Below are positions 26,265-36,516 of a stretch of 64,000 nt of DNA, in pieces (positions within the stretch are counted from its first letter, which is position 1; every line of letters begins with the position of its first letter). The position numbers and the translations under genes are program-made. This DNA is from Maricaulis sp048270095 (lineage in GTDB: Bacteria > Pseudomonadota > Alphaproteobacteria > Caulobacterales > Maricaulaceae). The notes beneath the pieces are model-generated. The model did no database searches. It worked only from the letters and a program-made list of their open reading frames with translations, and was not told where the DNA came from. Location: positions 62,001 to 126,000 of the forward strand of contig NZ_JBLWTL010000003.1 in the NCBI RefSeq assembly GCF_048270095.1, given 5' to 3'.

Positions 26265-29200
26265 CTACTCCATACTCAGAGGCAGGCGGATGCGCAGCAT
26301 GGCGTTATTGGCTTCGAACTCCCCGAGGCCGAGACCGATAATCCCGATTTCACCCGAGATCAGCCCGCCATTGGGCAATTCGGCCGTGAGGCCGAAGCGG
26401 GCATCGGCCCGGAGGCCGCCAATGCCCTGCAGATTGCCCGCGGCATTATAGACATCGGCATCATCATAATCCCAAAGCGCCGTGAGCCGGACATAAGGCT
26501 CGAAATAGCCGCCCTCGGCATTGATGAAGCGGTAGGCAAGCTCCGGTCCGGCATTGATCCGGCCGAGCGTGATTTCCTGGCTTGGGATCAGGAAGCCGAG
26601 CGTATCGGTATAGGCGTCCTGTTCTTCATTGAAGTAGGCGATGCCGATCTGGGGCGAAAGCCGCCAGTTTCCGGACGTCATTTCGCCGGTCAGATTGGCC
26701 TCAACCAACCAGCGGCTGGTCTCGAAGGCATCGGTATACAAGCCGATCGGATTGACATCATTCTCCGAGCGTCCCCAGGCACCGCGTGCATCGAGATACA
26801 CATTTTCGGCAAGACGGGCGACCATATAGGGCCCGGCCAGCCAACCATCACCGCTCACTTCGCTGCGATAGGTGCCGGTGACAGTTTCCGCATGATCCCA
26901 TTGGAGCAGGGCTCCAACCAGAAGGTCTTCGGACGCCATCATGTCAACGCCGAGATAGTAGAGCCCGAAGGTCGAGCTGGCGTCGAGGCCGGCACGATTA
27001 TCGTCAATGCTCGTATAGGTCGCCTGTGCCCAGACATCGAGGCTGGCCATACCGGTCTGACCGTCGAGATTGAACTGGGTCGCTCCGGGCATTTGCGGCT
27101 GGCCATTTTCGGCCGCCTGACGGATCGCCGACAAGCTGGTCGACAGATCGGCCGAGAACCGGCCATCGGCATAGTCGGCGGCAAACCGGTTCGGCGTTGC
27201 CGACATCCGGCTCCCCCGCATCCGGCCCGACAATTCTGGCGAATTGGTCAGGATCTGATCGGCACGCGCCGCCATGAAGCTGCGGATCGCGCTTTGCGTG
27301 ATCTCACGGATGAAGTCCTCATCGCGGCGGTTGGCGAAGGTACAGACCATGCTCTCTTCGGGATCGAGGTCGATGACCATAGTTCCGGTGTCGAGATCGA
27401 AGGTGGAGCCGTTATCGGTGTCGCCGGTACAGCTCATCGAATTCAGCGCCCAACCTTCCGAGGTCGTCTGGGTCAGGCTGTATGATCCACGAAGCACCGT
27501 CATTGCGCCCGAATTGGCGGTCCCAGCCACGGTAGAAAGCGACAATCCGTCGAGCTCGGCCAGGGTGGAGGTGTAGGTAAACACGCCGTCACCGGCCTGG
27601 GAGGGTGCGGTGGTGGCAATGATCGTCAGGGTGCCCTCACGCGGTTGCAGCTGGATCGTGACGGGAATGGTCACGACATTGAGCGTGTTGGCGCTCATGC
27701 CAATTGGCTTTTGCCCTGCGGCCGCAGTTTCAGTGATGGTGATAGTGGCCGTGTAGGTACCGGGAGCCAGAGCCAGCACGCCATCATTGAAGGTGATGGT
27801 GAATTCAAGCGAGCCCTCGGCCGGAATCGAGCCGGATGTCGGATCGACATCGAGCCAGGTCATGTCGGACGCCGCCGTGAAGGAGAAAGGCGAACCGCCC
27901 GTATTCGACAGTGCGAAGCTCGTGCTGACACCCGCCGGATTATCGATCGATGAATCCAGTGCCAGTTCCACGCTTGGAATGGCGGTTTCATCAATCTCCG
28001 GGTCAGCGATCGCAGCGAATGTGCAGGTCACCGAGTCGGCTGGGGCCAGGACGATGGTGACAGCACCGGTCGTCCCGTCGACCGAAGTCGTGCCGCCGGA
28101 ACAGCTGGCTCCGTCCGCACTGAATCCGTCCTCGGCTGCCGGTGTGATCGTGTAGGTGCCCGCAATGAGATCGGTGAAGGCGCGCGAACCGGTCTGGCCG
28201 GAGGTGGAGATTGCGAAACTGCCGAGATCACCGGTGAAGTCGAATTCACCGTCAACCGTACCCTCGATCGTTTGGGCAATCGTGATGCCGCCCCGGCGCA
28301 ATTCGACGCTGAACAGATCCGGTGTGGTCGAATCTGCGAGCAGATTACCGGCCACATCGGCTGCACCGGAAACGGTGACATCGACATCATCAGCCATCAG
28401 GCCGCTGTCGAGCAGGTCATAGCTGGCCGTAAAGACGGTATCGCCACTCGACCAGGCAGAAGACTGCAGGCTCAGCGTGGCCGATAGATCAGCGCCAACG
28501 AACGCGAATTCAGGTTCAATCGCAGAGTCGAGTGCTTCAGAGAAGGTCACCGCAACCGTAAAGCTGGTCCCGATATCGGTGACGGTCAGATTGGCATCGG
28601 AGACCACAACCGACAAGACGGTCGGGGCGCTGATATCGGCATTGATGCTCAGCTGGGCAGCGGCCGTACTGGTATTGCCGGCAGCGTCGCTGGCAACACC
28701 CGCGGCAACGTCAACGGTAACCGGACCATCGGCGGCCGGCGTGACAGTCGCCGTATAGGCCGCACCCGATCCAGCGAAGGCCGAGACGGCACCATTGGCC
28801 ACCACGATGTCGCCGGAAGCAAAGCCGCTGACGCTCTCGGTAAAGGTGAAGCTGACCGCAAAAGCGCCCGTCTGGGTGCCGGCCGGGCCGGCAATCACCA
28901 GGCCTGGCGCTGTGCCGTCACTGGTGATCGAGAACTGGGTCGCAGCGACACTATCATTCCCGGCACCGTCCTGTGCAGCGGCGGCGGCAACATCAATTGT
29001 CACCAGGCCATCGCCAGCCGGCGTGATCGTCGCGGAATAAGTCTTGCCGGCACCGGCGAAAGCCGAGGCCACGCCATTGCCAACATTCAGATCGCCAAGC
29101 GCGAAACCGGTGACGGATTCGGAGAAGACCACATCAAGCGTGAAGACACCGGAGACCGGGTCTGCCGATGCTGTCGACAGGACAAGGGTCGGGGCCGTGC

Positions 29201-32200
29201 CATCACGGGTGATGGAGAACTGGGTCGCAGCAAGATTGTCATTGCCGGCTGCATCCTGGGCGGCGGCAGCGGCGAGATCGACAGTCACCAGGCCATCGCC
29301 GGCCGGCGTGATGGTCGCGCTGTAGCTCGCACCCGAGCCGGCGAAGGCCGAAGCCGCGCCATTGCCGACATCCAGATCGCCAAGGCCAAAGCCGGTGACG
29401 GATTCCGAGAAGACAATATCCAGAGTGAAGGCACCGGAGACCGGATCAGCCGATACCGTGGACAGCACGACGGTCGGCGCCGTGCCATCACGGGTAATGG
29501 AGAACTGGGTCGCAGCAAGATTGTCATTGCCGGCACTGTCCTGGGCGGCGGCCGCAGCGACATCGACGGTGACGGCCCCATCGGCGGCCGGCGTGATCGT
29601 GGCCGAATAAGTTGTGCCCGATCCGGCGAAGGCCGAGGCGGCACCATTGCCAACTGTCAGATCGCCGACAGTGAAGCCGGTGACGGATTCGGAGAACACG
29701 ATGTCGAGCGTGAAGGCACCGGAAACCGGATCGCTGCTGAGCGTCGACAGAAGGAGGGTCGGTGCCGTCTCGTCATTGGTGATCGAGAACTGGGTCGCAG
29801 CCGAATTGTCATTCCCGGCACTGTCCTGGGCAGCGGCCGCAGCGACATCGACGGTGACTGCACCATCGCCTGTCGGCGTGATGGTCGCGGAATAGGTCGT
29901 GCCCGCACCGGCGAAGGCCGAAGCTGCACCATTGCCGACGTCGAGATCGCCGACAGCGAAACCGGTGACGGATTCGGAGAAGACCACATCCAGCGTGAAG
30001 GCACCGGAGACCGGGTCCGCCGAGACCGTGGAAAGCACGACGGTCGGTGCCGTGGCATCATTGGTGATCGAGAACTGGACGGCCGCCGAGTTACCATTGC
30101 CGGCACTGTCCTGGGCGGACGCAGCCGCCACATCAACGGTGACCAGGCCATCGCTGGCCGGTGCGATGGTTGCCGAATAGGTATCACCCGAACCGGCAAG
30201 GGCCGAGGCTGCACCATTGGCAACATCGAGATCACCGAGACCAAAACCGGTCACGGATTCCGAGAAGACGATATCCAGGGTGAACGCGCCGGAGACAGGG
30301 TCACTGCTGACGGTCGACAGAACCAGGCTCGGCAGAGTGCCGTCATGGGTAATGGAGAACTGGGTCGCAGCAAGATTGTCATTACCGGCACCGTCCTGGG
30401 CGGCCGCCGCAGCGACATCGACGGTGACGGCCCCATCGGCGGCCGGCGTGATCGTGGCCGAATAGGTTGTGCCCGATCCGGCGAAGGCCGAGGCGGCACC
30501 ATTGCCAACTGTCAGATCGCCGACAGTGAAGCCGGTGACGGATTCCGAGAACACCACATCCAGCATGAAGGCACCCGAAACCGGGTCGGCCGAGACCGTC
30601 GACAGGGCAAGCGTCGGAGCCGTGCCATCAGAGGTGATCGAGAACTGGGTGGCGGCCGTATTGTCATTGCCGGCCAAATCCTGCGCTGCGGCAGCTGCGA
30701 CATCGACGGTTACGGCACCATCGCCAGACGGCGTGATCGTCGCCGAATAGGTCGTGCCCGAGCCGGCGAAGGCCGAGGCGGCACCATTGCCAACGTCCAG
30801 ATCGCCGACAGCGAAGCCGGTGACGGATTCCGAGAACACGACATCCAGCGTGAAGCTACCCGAGACCGGATCGCTCGACACTGTAGTGAGGGTGACGCTC
30901 GGAACGGTGTTGTCGAGTGTGAAGCTGTTATCATTCGTCCCGCTCGGTACGCCGGTGGCCATGGTGTTGCCAAACTCGTCGTCGGCACCCGCGTTGAGCG
31001 TGATCGACACGGCTCCGTCCAGACCGGCGAGATCGCCGCCGGACGCCGTCACGTAAAATCCGATGGAGTAACGGTTCACCGAAAGTGTCGCCGTCGTGCC
31101 GGTCAGCGTGAAGTCGGAGGCCTCCAGGTCAAACAGGTCACTGATCGCTGAGAACTGGAAATTCCAGACCACCGAGTCCGCATTCGTCTGTTCAGAGGTG
31201 GGCGTGAAACGCGTTATCGAAGCCAGAACCGGGGCGGTATTGGCGACGCTATAGGTTTCATTCACGCCGGAGGGCGCGACAACAGACAGCGCATTGCCCG
31301 CAATGTCGGCAATATTCTGGCCGACACTGAACCCAACCGACACTGTCGCATCCAGCCCCGCCAGGTCACCGCCGGAGATCGTGACGTCATAGACACCCGC
31401 GCTCACCAGCGTCACGGCCGATGCGCCAGCCGTCGTGCCGCCCGCCTCGAAATCAGCCGCATCGATGTTTGCGACAGCTTCAGAGAAACTGACCCGCCAG
31501 GTCAGGGAGTCGGCATTGGTATTCTCGCCGGATGGCGTCTGGCGCTCGACGGACAGCACTGTGGGCGCGGCGCCATCGGTTTCGATCGAGAACTGGGTCG
31601 CAGCGGTATTGTCATTGCCCGCCAGGTCGAGAACTTTCGCCGCGGCGAGGTCAACGGTAACCGTTCCATCGCTGGCCGGCGTAATCGTGACTGAATAGGT
31701 ATCGGCGGCACCGGCGAGCGCAGAAGCTGCACCATTGCCAACTGTCAGATCGCCGAGCGCGAAACCGGTAACCGGTTCCGAGAACACGACATCCAGCGTG
31801 AAGGCACCGGATACCGGGTCGGCCGAGACTGTCGACAGGACGACAGTGGGATCAACCGTATCCTTGGTCGCGGTATCGGTTTCGTCAGCACCGACATTGC
31901 CGAGCACGTCGGTCAAGGCGGCGGTCAGGGTGATGGTGCCATCAGCGAGCCCGGAGCCATCGAGGCCGGAAACAGTGCCGGCGGCCGCGGCAACCAGGAC
32001 GCTGTCGGTAATCGACGCCCCGCCGCCATCGCTGGCGATGGTATAATCAAACGTCGCACCGACTTCGAAGCCGGTATAGCTGAAGGAAAGCGCCGACACA
32101 TTGCCCGAGAATATCGGATCCTGGTCAAGTGAGACCGCATAGCCGGACGGCGCCGTGATGTCAGCCGTGATGGAGAATTGAACGGCCGCCAGACTGGGAT

Positions 32201-35200
32201 TTCCGGCTGCATCGCCGGCCTTGCCGGACGCCAGATCGACAGTCACGGCACCCGAAGCGCTCGGTGTAATCGTGACGGTATAGGCCGCGCCGGAGCCGGT
32301 CAGCCCCGAAGCCGTACCATTGCCGACGGTCAGATCGCTTGCGGTGAAGCCGGTCACCGCTTCGGTGAAGGCAACATCCAGCACGAATGAACCGGCAAAC
32401 GGATTGCTGGCCGCCGAGCTGAGGGTCGGCGTCGCGCCGGTCTCGTCATTGGTGATCGAAAACTGGGCGGCAACCAGGCTATCGCCCGCACTCACATCCA
32501 CAGCGGCAGCCGCGGCGATGTCAACCGTGACGGCGCCATCAGCGGCAGGCGTGATCGTGGCTGTATAGGCAGTCCCGCTACCGGCGAAATTGCTGGCCGC
32601 ACCATTTCCGACCGTCAGATCGGTAATGTCGAAGCCGGTCACCGGCTCGTTGAAATTGACGACGATATCGAAGGCACCCGAAACCGTTCCCGACAGGGCG
32701 CTGGTGATGACCGGTTGGGGCAATTGCTGATTGACGGTGATCGAGAACTGGGCGGCGGCGGTATTGCCACCGCCTGTGCTGCTGGTCGCTGCCGAGCCGG
32801 CGATATCAATCGTCAGGGTTCCGTCACGTGTCGGCGTAATCGTTGTGGCATACACCGCGCCAGACCCGCTGAACGCAGAGACTTCGCCGCCGGAGACCGA
32901 CAGATCGGCGATCGTGAAGCCGGTCACAGCCTCCGAAAAGGTCACTGTTGCGTCAAAGGTCGGCGCAGTGACCGGATCGGCGGACGCCGATGAAATCACC
33001 ACCGTCGGGATTGATGGCACCACGGCGACCGGGATGACCAGATCGGTACCCAGACGGTTCGGAGCGCCGCCAGCCACAGCCGTCACTGATGAGGCAGGGA
33101 GGCTGACGACAAGATCCACGCCGCCGACCGATTGCGTGAAGAAGGAATAGCTCGAACCGCTGCCGCTAAAGGCGAGCGGCGCCCCTCCACCCGTTATAAC
33201 GAAGTCGGTAGTTTCGAGGCCGGACACATCCTCGTCAAACGCAACCGCGACATTGATGAATGCGACGCCGGAAACCGACGGCGTCGCACTCGTAATCGTG
33301 GCAATCGGGCCGAGTGACGCGGCCGTGACAGAGTATTGCGGGGCAGCAGAGTTATTGACGCCCCCACCGTTTTGCGCGGCGCCAGCGGCGACATCGACCG
33401 TGATCGGTCCCGCAGCAGTCGGGACAATCGTGGCGGTATAGACAGCGCCCGTTCCGGCAAATGAGCTCGCGACCGCATTGCTGGTGACAACATCATCGGC
33501 CGTGAAGCCTGTGACATTTTCAGAGAAGGTGAAGGTCACCGTGAAGGCGTCAGATAGCGGACCGGCCGGGCCGGAAATCGCGATAGTTGGCGAACCGATC
33601 ACGGCAGCGATCGAGTATTGGGTCGCCGCAGTATTGCCATTGCCGGCCAGATCATTGGCCGCACCATCGAGGACATCGACGGTCACGGTTCCGTCAGCGG
33701 TCGGCAGGATCGTGGCGGTGTAGACACTACCCGTACCGCTCATGGCGGTGACGCTGCCATTCCCGACAGTCAGGGTTGACCCGACAACGCTGTCCATATC
33801 CTCGGAGAAGGTCAATGTGACGCTGAACGAGCCAGCGACGGGCCCGACAGCAGCGCTGGTAATGGCCACGGTCGGCGCACCGGTATCCGCGGTCACAGAA
33901 AACTGCGTCGCTGCCGTATTTTGATTGAGGTCGACGTCCTGGGCGACTCCGGCCGGCACGTCGACAGACACCACGCCATCGGCGACGGGCGTGACGGTGA
34001 AACTATAGACATTGCCTGAAATCGACTCGCTTGAGCGCGTGCCATTGACGATCACGATATCGTCAAACAGGAAGCCGGTTACCGGTTCGGAGAACGTGAC
34101 GGTGACCGGGAATGCCGCGCCACTGACGAGGCCGGCGGCGCTGCTCGAGGCAATCACGACCGAGGGCGCACCATTGGCGGTCGACTCGATCGAGAACTGG
34201 GTCGCGGCCGGATTGTCGTTGCCGGCAAGGTCCTGGAATGCCCCATCGGCAACATCCACAGTCAGCGTGCCGATAGCCGTGGGCGTAATCGTCGCGATCA
34301 GGTCGTCGCCCGAGCGCTGGAGATTGGAAGCGACACCATTGACGACGGTCAGGTCACTGAGTGTGAAATCGGCGAAGCTTTCGGAAAAATCGAGCAGAAG
34401 CGTGAAGGGATCACTGACCGGCCCGACAGCCGCGCTCGTCATTGTCAGTGTTGGCGCAACAACATCAGCCTGGAGGGTCAAGGTCGCCGCAGCCGTATTA
34501 TCGCGCCCGCCGGCATCCTGGGCGATGGCGGCTGGAATATCGACCTGGACGGTGCCGGTCGCAACCGGCAGAATCGTCACAAAATAGATGTCGTCCGAAC
34601 CCGAGAAATCGGTCGCGGTCGCGTTCGTCAGCACCAGATCGCCGACCACGAAGTCAACAACCGGCTTGGAGAAGGTGATGGTCGCGGCAAAGCTCGCGCC
34701 GACCGGAGATATCTCCGCAGTCGTGACAGAAACGCTCGGGGCGGTGATGTCAGCCTGAACCTGGAGCAGGTTTGAGATCGTATTGGCATTCGTGTCTATA
34801 TCGGTCACAGCGCCGGCGGAAACGCGGATCGACAAGGTTCCCGAGGCCGTCGGAGTCAGGGTCGCCGTGTAGGTCGTTCCCGAACCCGAAACGCTGTCGA
34901 CGGTGAAGTTCGCCGCAGCAACGAAATCACCGACATCAAATCCGGTGACAGCCTCATTGAAGACGACATCGACAGTGAAGGGGCCGCCAACCGGCTCGAC
35001 ATCACTGGTCGAAATGACGGCAGATGGAGCATTGGTGTTGGCGAAATAAATTGCGCTGCCCGCAAGGTTGTCATTGCCAGCAGAATCCTGAACCTGTGCG
35101 GCGTCATAGCTGAGGGCAATCACGCCGTTTGTCTGCCCCAGATCCGGGGTCAGGGTGAAGCTGTAGAGCTGGTTGGAAACCTGGACGAAGTTGGAGATTG

Positions 35201-36158
35201 CAGCATTGGTGACCCCGATCTGACCGGAGGCAACGCCTGATACAATTTCGTCAAATTGCAGATAGGCCGTGATCGGCCCCTCAATGGTGGTGTCCGGCTC
35301 GCTATCGGTGAATTCCGGCTGGGGAGATGTTGCATCATACAGGACAGTCAATGTGGGGGCAGCATTGCTTTCGGTGCCCACGCCATTGACCGCAGCGGCG
35401 GAAGGAATGCCGACGGTCACATCGCCATCAACTGCGGGTGTGATTGTCACGGAATAATTGGCGCCGGCGCCGGCAAAGGCGGAAGCCGCACCATTGCCGA
35501 CGGCCAGATCACTGATATCGAAACCGGTGACCGACGCATCGAATGTGATCGTTGCCACAAAGGCTGCATTGACAGGGTTGGCCGCGGTCGTGATCGCCGG
35601 GGTGGGACGAGCCGAGTTCGGGCCGGGGCAGCTATCATCAAGGGCGCTGGCGTCAAAGGCCAGACTGGCCATCTGCAAGTCATCGCTCTCGTAGAGATCG
35701 CCAACGCTATAGATGGGCGATCCGGTGTTCTGATTGTAGGCGACAAGGGTATATGCCGAACCATCAGAAGGGGTCTGGGTCGTCGGCGCGGTAATTACAG
35801 TCGTCGTGCTGGCAGCGGATGCCGAAATGCTCTGGCTGGACGACCCGATAATCGTTCCTGTGCCGTCAAGCAGAAAGAGGGAGTAAGTATCGAGCGAGCC
35901 AGTATCGGCGCTCTGAAAGGTGGCGGTGAAACTGACACCGAAGCTGGAGGGGCTTGCCGCGGTACATTGACCATTCGTCCCGAGGCTGGCGCCACCATTG
36001 ATAGTGCCACTCGCGGCCTGGGCCGGAACCGAGATCGCGAGGCCGCCCGCGAGCGCCAGTACGGCAGCACCAACACCGGCGCCGAGGCGCTTCAAACCAT
36101 CTGAAATGCCCGTTTTACAAGCGAACACACGTGATTTGACTCGTTCGAGATCGGCCAT
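26265..36158 (-). CDS. Giant autotransporter-type adhesin with bacterial Ig-like repeats
   Basis: A 3297-residue surface protein. Order: long signal peptide (about 1-48, hydrophobic GVGAAVLALAGGLAISVPA), a unique N-domain (about 49-185), then about 24 Ig-like repeats of roughly 95 residues (about 190-2510) with the pattern VVFSESVTGF, GNGAAS, TYSATITP, VDVAAAAAQD, ATQFSI, close to Big_12-type domains. Next come prealbumin-like modules (CTFA/CTFANRR ends), a helix (about 2965-3000) and a C-terminal autotransporter beta-barrel (about 3030-3297) ending LRIRLPL. The barrel inserts in the outer membrane and displays the stalk. ATG 36158 has a GGGGG tract upstream; a GTG 10 codons earlier is less likely. 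Near-identical repeats suggest copy-number variation. The ligand is unknown. Confidence 0.85.
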   Translation of the reverse strand: MADLERVKSRVFACKTGISDGLKRLGAGVGAAVLALAGGLAISVPAQAASGTINGGASLGTNGQCTAASPSSFGVSFTATFQSADTGSLDTYSLFLLDGTGTIIGSSSQSISASAASTTTVITAPTTQTPSDGSAYTLVAYNQNTGSPIYSVGDLYESDDLQMASLAFDASALDDSCPGPNSARPTPAITTAANPVNAAFVATITFDASVTGFDISDLAVGNGAASAFAGAGANYSVTITPAVDGDVTVGIPSAAAVNGVGTESNAAPTLTVLYDATSPQPEFTDSEPDTTIEGPITAYLQFDEIVSGVASGQIGVTNAAISNFVQVSNQLYSFTLTPDLGQTNGVIALSYDAAQVQDSAGNDNLAGSAIYFANTNAPSAVISTSDVEPVGGPFTVDVVFNEAVTGFDVGDFVAAANFTVDSVSGSGTTYTATLTPTASGTLSIRVSAGAVTDIDTNANTISNLLQVQADITAPSVSVTTAEISPVGASFAATITFSKPVVDFVVGDLVLTNATATDFSGSDDIYFVTILPVATGTVQVDIPAAIAQDAGGRDNTAAATLTLQADVVAPTLTMTSAAVGPVSDPFTLLLDFSESFADFTLSDLTVVNGVASNLQRSGDDLIATITPTAIGTLTVDVADGAFQDLAGNDNPAATQFSIESTANGAPSVVIASSSAAGLVSGAAFPVTVTFSEPVTGFLFDDIVIVNGTRSSESISGNVYSFTVTPVADGVVSVDVPAGVAQDVDLNQNTAATQFSVTADTGAPTVAITSAAVGPVAGSFSVTLTFSEDMDSVVGSTLTVGNGSVTAMSGTGSVYTATILPTADGTVTVDVLDGAANDLAGNGNTAATQYSIAAVIGSPTIAISGPAGPLSDAFTVTFTFSENVTGFTADDVVTSNAVASSFAGTGAVYTATIVPTAAGPITVDVAAGAAQNGGGVNNSAAPQYSVTAASLGPIATITSATPSVSGVAFINVAVAFDEDVSGLETTDFVITGGGAPLAFSGSGSSYSFFTQSVGGVDLVVSLPASSVTAVAGGAPNRLGTDLVIPVAVVPSIPTVVISSASADPVTAPTFDATVTFSEAVTGFTIADLSVSGGEVSAFSGSGAVYATTITPTRDGTLTIDIAGSAATSSTGGGNTAAAQFSITVNQQLPQPVITSALSGTVSGAFDIVVNFNEPVTGFDITDLTVGNGAASNFAGSGTAYTATITPAADGAVTVDIAAAAAVDVSAGDSLVAAQFSITNDETGATPTLSSAASNPFAGSFVLDVAFTEAVTGFTASDLTVGNGTASGLTGSGAAYTVTITPSASGAVTVDLASGKAGDAAGNPSLAAVQFSITADITAPSGYAVSLDQDPIFSGNVSALSFSYTGFEVGATFDYTIASDGGGASITDSVLVAAAAGTVSGLDGSGLADGTITLTAALTDVLGNVGADETDTATKDTVDPTVVLSTVSADPVSGAFTLDVVFSEPVTGFALGDLTVGNGAASALAGAADTYSVTITPASDGTVTVDLAAAKVLDLAGNDNTAATQFSIETDGAAPTVLSVERQTPSGENTNADSLTWRVSFSEAVANIDAADFEAGGTTAGASAVTLVSAGVYDVTISGGDLAGLDATVSVGFSVGQNIADIAGNALSVVAPSGVNETYSVANTAPVLASITRFTPTSEQTNADSVVWNFQFSAISDLFDLEASDFTLTGTTATLSVNRYSIGFYVTASGGDLAGLDGAVSITLNAGADDEFGNTMATGVPSGTNDNSFTLDNTVPSVTLTTVSSDPVSGSFTLDVVFSESVTGFAVGDLDVGNGAASAFAGSGTTYSATITPSGDGAVTVDVAAAAAQDLAGNDNTAATQFSITSDGTAPTLALSTVSADPVSGAFMLDVVFSESVTGFTVGDLTVGNGAASAFAGSGTTYSATITPAADGAVTVDVAAAAAQDGAGNDNLAATQFSITHDGTLPSLVLSTVSSDPVSGAFTLDIVFSESVTGFGLGDLDVANGAASALAGSGDTYSATIAPASDGLVTVDVAAASAQDSAGNGNSAAVQFSITNDATAPTVVLSTVSADPVSGAFTLDVVFSESVTGFAVGDLDVGNGAASAFAGAGTTYSATITPTGDGAVTVDVAAAAAQDSAGNDNSAATQFSITNDETAPTLLLSTLSSDPVSGAFTLDIVFSESVTGFTVGDLTVGNGAASAFAGSGTTYSATITPAADGAVTVDVAAAAAQDSAGNDNLAATQFSITRDGTAPTVVLSTVSADPVSGAFTLDIVFSESVTGFGLGDLDVGNGAASAFAGSGASYSATITPAGDGLVTVDLAAAAAQDAAGNDNLAATQFSITRDGTAPTLVLSTASADPVSGVFTLDVVFSESVTGFALGDLNVGNGVASAFAGAGKTYSATITPAGDGLVTIDVAAAAAQDGAGNDSVAATQFSITSDGTAPGLVIAGPAGTQTGAFAVSFTFTESVSGFASGDIVVANGAVSAFAGSGAAYTATVTPAADGPVTVDVAAGVASDAAGNTSTAAAQLSINADISAPTVLSVVVSDANLTVTDIGTSFTVAVTFSEALDSAIEPEFAFVGADLSATLSLQSSAWSSGDTVFTASYDLLDSGLMADDVDVTVSGAADVAGNLLADSTTPDLFSVELRRGGITIAQTIEGTVDGEFDFTGDLGSFAISTSGQTGSRAFTDLIAGTYTITPAAEDGFSADGASCSGGTTSVDGTTGAVTIVLAPADSVTCTFAAIADPEIDETAIPSVELALDSSIDNPAGVSTSFALSNTGGSPFSFTAASDMTWLDVDPTSGSIPAEGSLEFTITFNDGVLALAPGTYTATITITETAAAGQKPIGMSANTLNVVTIPVTIQLQPREGTLTIIATTAPSQAGDGVFTYTSTLAELDGLSLSTVAGTANSGAMTVLRGSYSLTQTTSEGWALNSMSCTGDTDNGSTFDLDTGTMVIDLDPEESMVCTFANRRDEDFIREITQSAIRSFMAARADQILTNSPELSGRMRGSRMSATPNRFAADYADGRFSADLSTSLSAIRQAAENGQPQMPGATQFNLDGQTGMASLDVWAQATYTSIDDNRAGLDASSTFGLYYLGVDMMASEDLLVGALLQWDHAETVTGTYRSEVSGDGWLAGPYMVARLAENVYLDARGAWGRSENDVNPIGLYTDAFETSRWLVEANLTGEMTSGNWRLSPQIGIAYFNEEQDAYTDTLGFLIPSQEITLGRINAGPELAYRFINAEGGYFEPYVRLTALWDYDDADVYNAAGNLQGIGGLRADARFGLTAELPNGGLISGEIGIIGLGLGEFEANNAMLRIRLPLSME
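28640..30915 (-). repeat. Tandem 285-bp coding repeat array in the adhesin gene
   Basis: About eight near-identical 285-bp units (95 codons). The anchor AGAACTGG recurs at exactly 285-base spacing at 28931, 29216, 29501, 29786, 30071, 30356 and 30641. Flanking repeats on both sides are diverged in sequence and length, which is the pattern expected if the centre is homogenised by recombination. Confidence 0.9.
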
Positions 36159-36516
36159 GCTACCCCCTTCACCCCTGATTTCATTCACCCTAGCAGGTTC
36201 GGTTCACATAATATAGCGGAGCCGGAGTGTCTTGGCGCATTTTTCTGCGTTGTTTGTGAGATACATCGCCGCCATGCCAGCTTCGAAGCTCCGCCCCGCT
36301 GCCTCGCCACCTCTGATTGTGGTGGCGGCGCCACAGCCCGGCCTTGATTGACAATCACGAAGTAGGTTTTAATAAGAAAGTGACAAACAACCCGACCCGG
36401 GCGAAGTCGGGCCGGATTGCAGACAATCCCCTGCCCGGTTGCCGGACCGCTTCGCCGACCGCAAAAGCCTCACTGCCTATAAAGCCGGAATGCGCCACCC
36501 TGGAGGTCTGAACACG
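36159..36516. promoter_or_regulatory. Divergent region between adhesin and thiolase operons
   Basis: A 358-bp AT-richer gap. Plus strand: TTGACA at 36348-36353 with TAATAA 16 bases later (36370-36375) is a candidate promoter for the thiolase pair. A 13-base palindrome, TGATTGACAATCA at 36345-36357, covers that -35 box. A 7-bp hairpin (CGCCACC/GGTGGCG) lies at 36305-36327. For the adhesin a TATATT-like -10 is visible near 36210 on the minus strand, without a good -35. I saw no gene here. Confidence 0.5.
36345..36357 (+). promoter_or_regulatory. Palindromic operator candidate over the thiolase -35 box
   Basis: TGATTG-A-CAATCA is a perfect palindrome that contains the TTGACA -35 element of the putative thiolase promoter, a geometry that would let a repressor block RNA polymerase. 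It shares the GATTGA hexamer with palindromes upstream of the DUF1295 gene and the Atu-like cluster. Confidence 0.4.

Noticed and set aside
25035..27485. 816-codon plus-strand frame across gspE and the adhesin barrel
   Set aside because: It spans two real minus-strand genes and a terminator and shows no homologous motif.
28640..30915. Regular direct repeats considered as a CRISPR array
   Set aside because: Units are 285 bp, contiguous and coding in one frame, with no spacers and no cas genes; they are Ig-like domain repeats.
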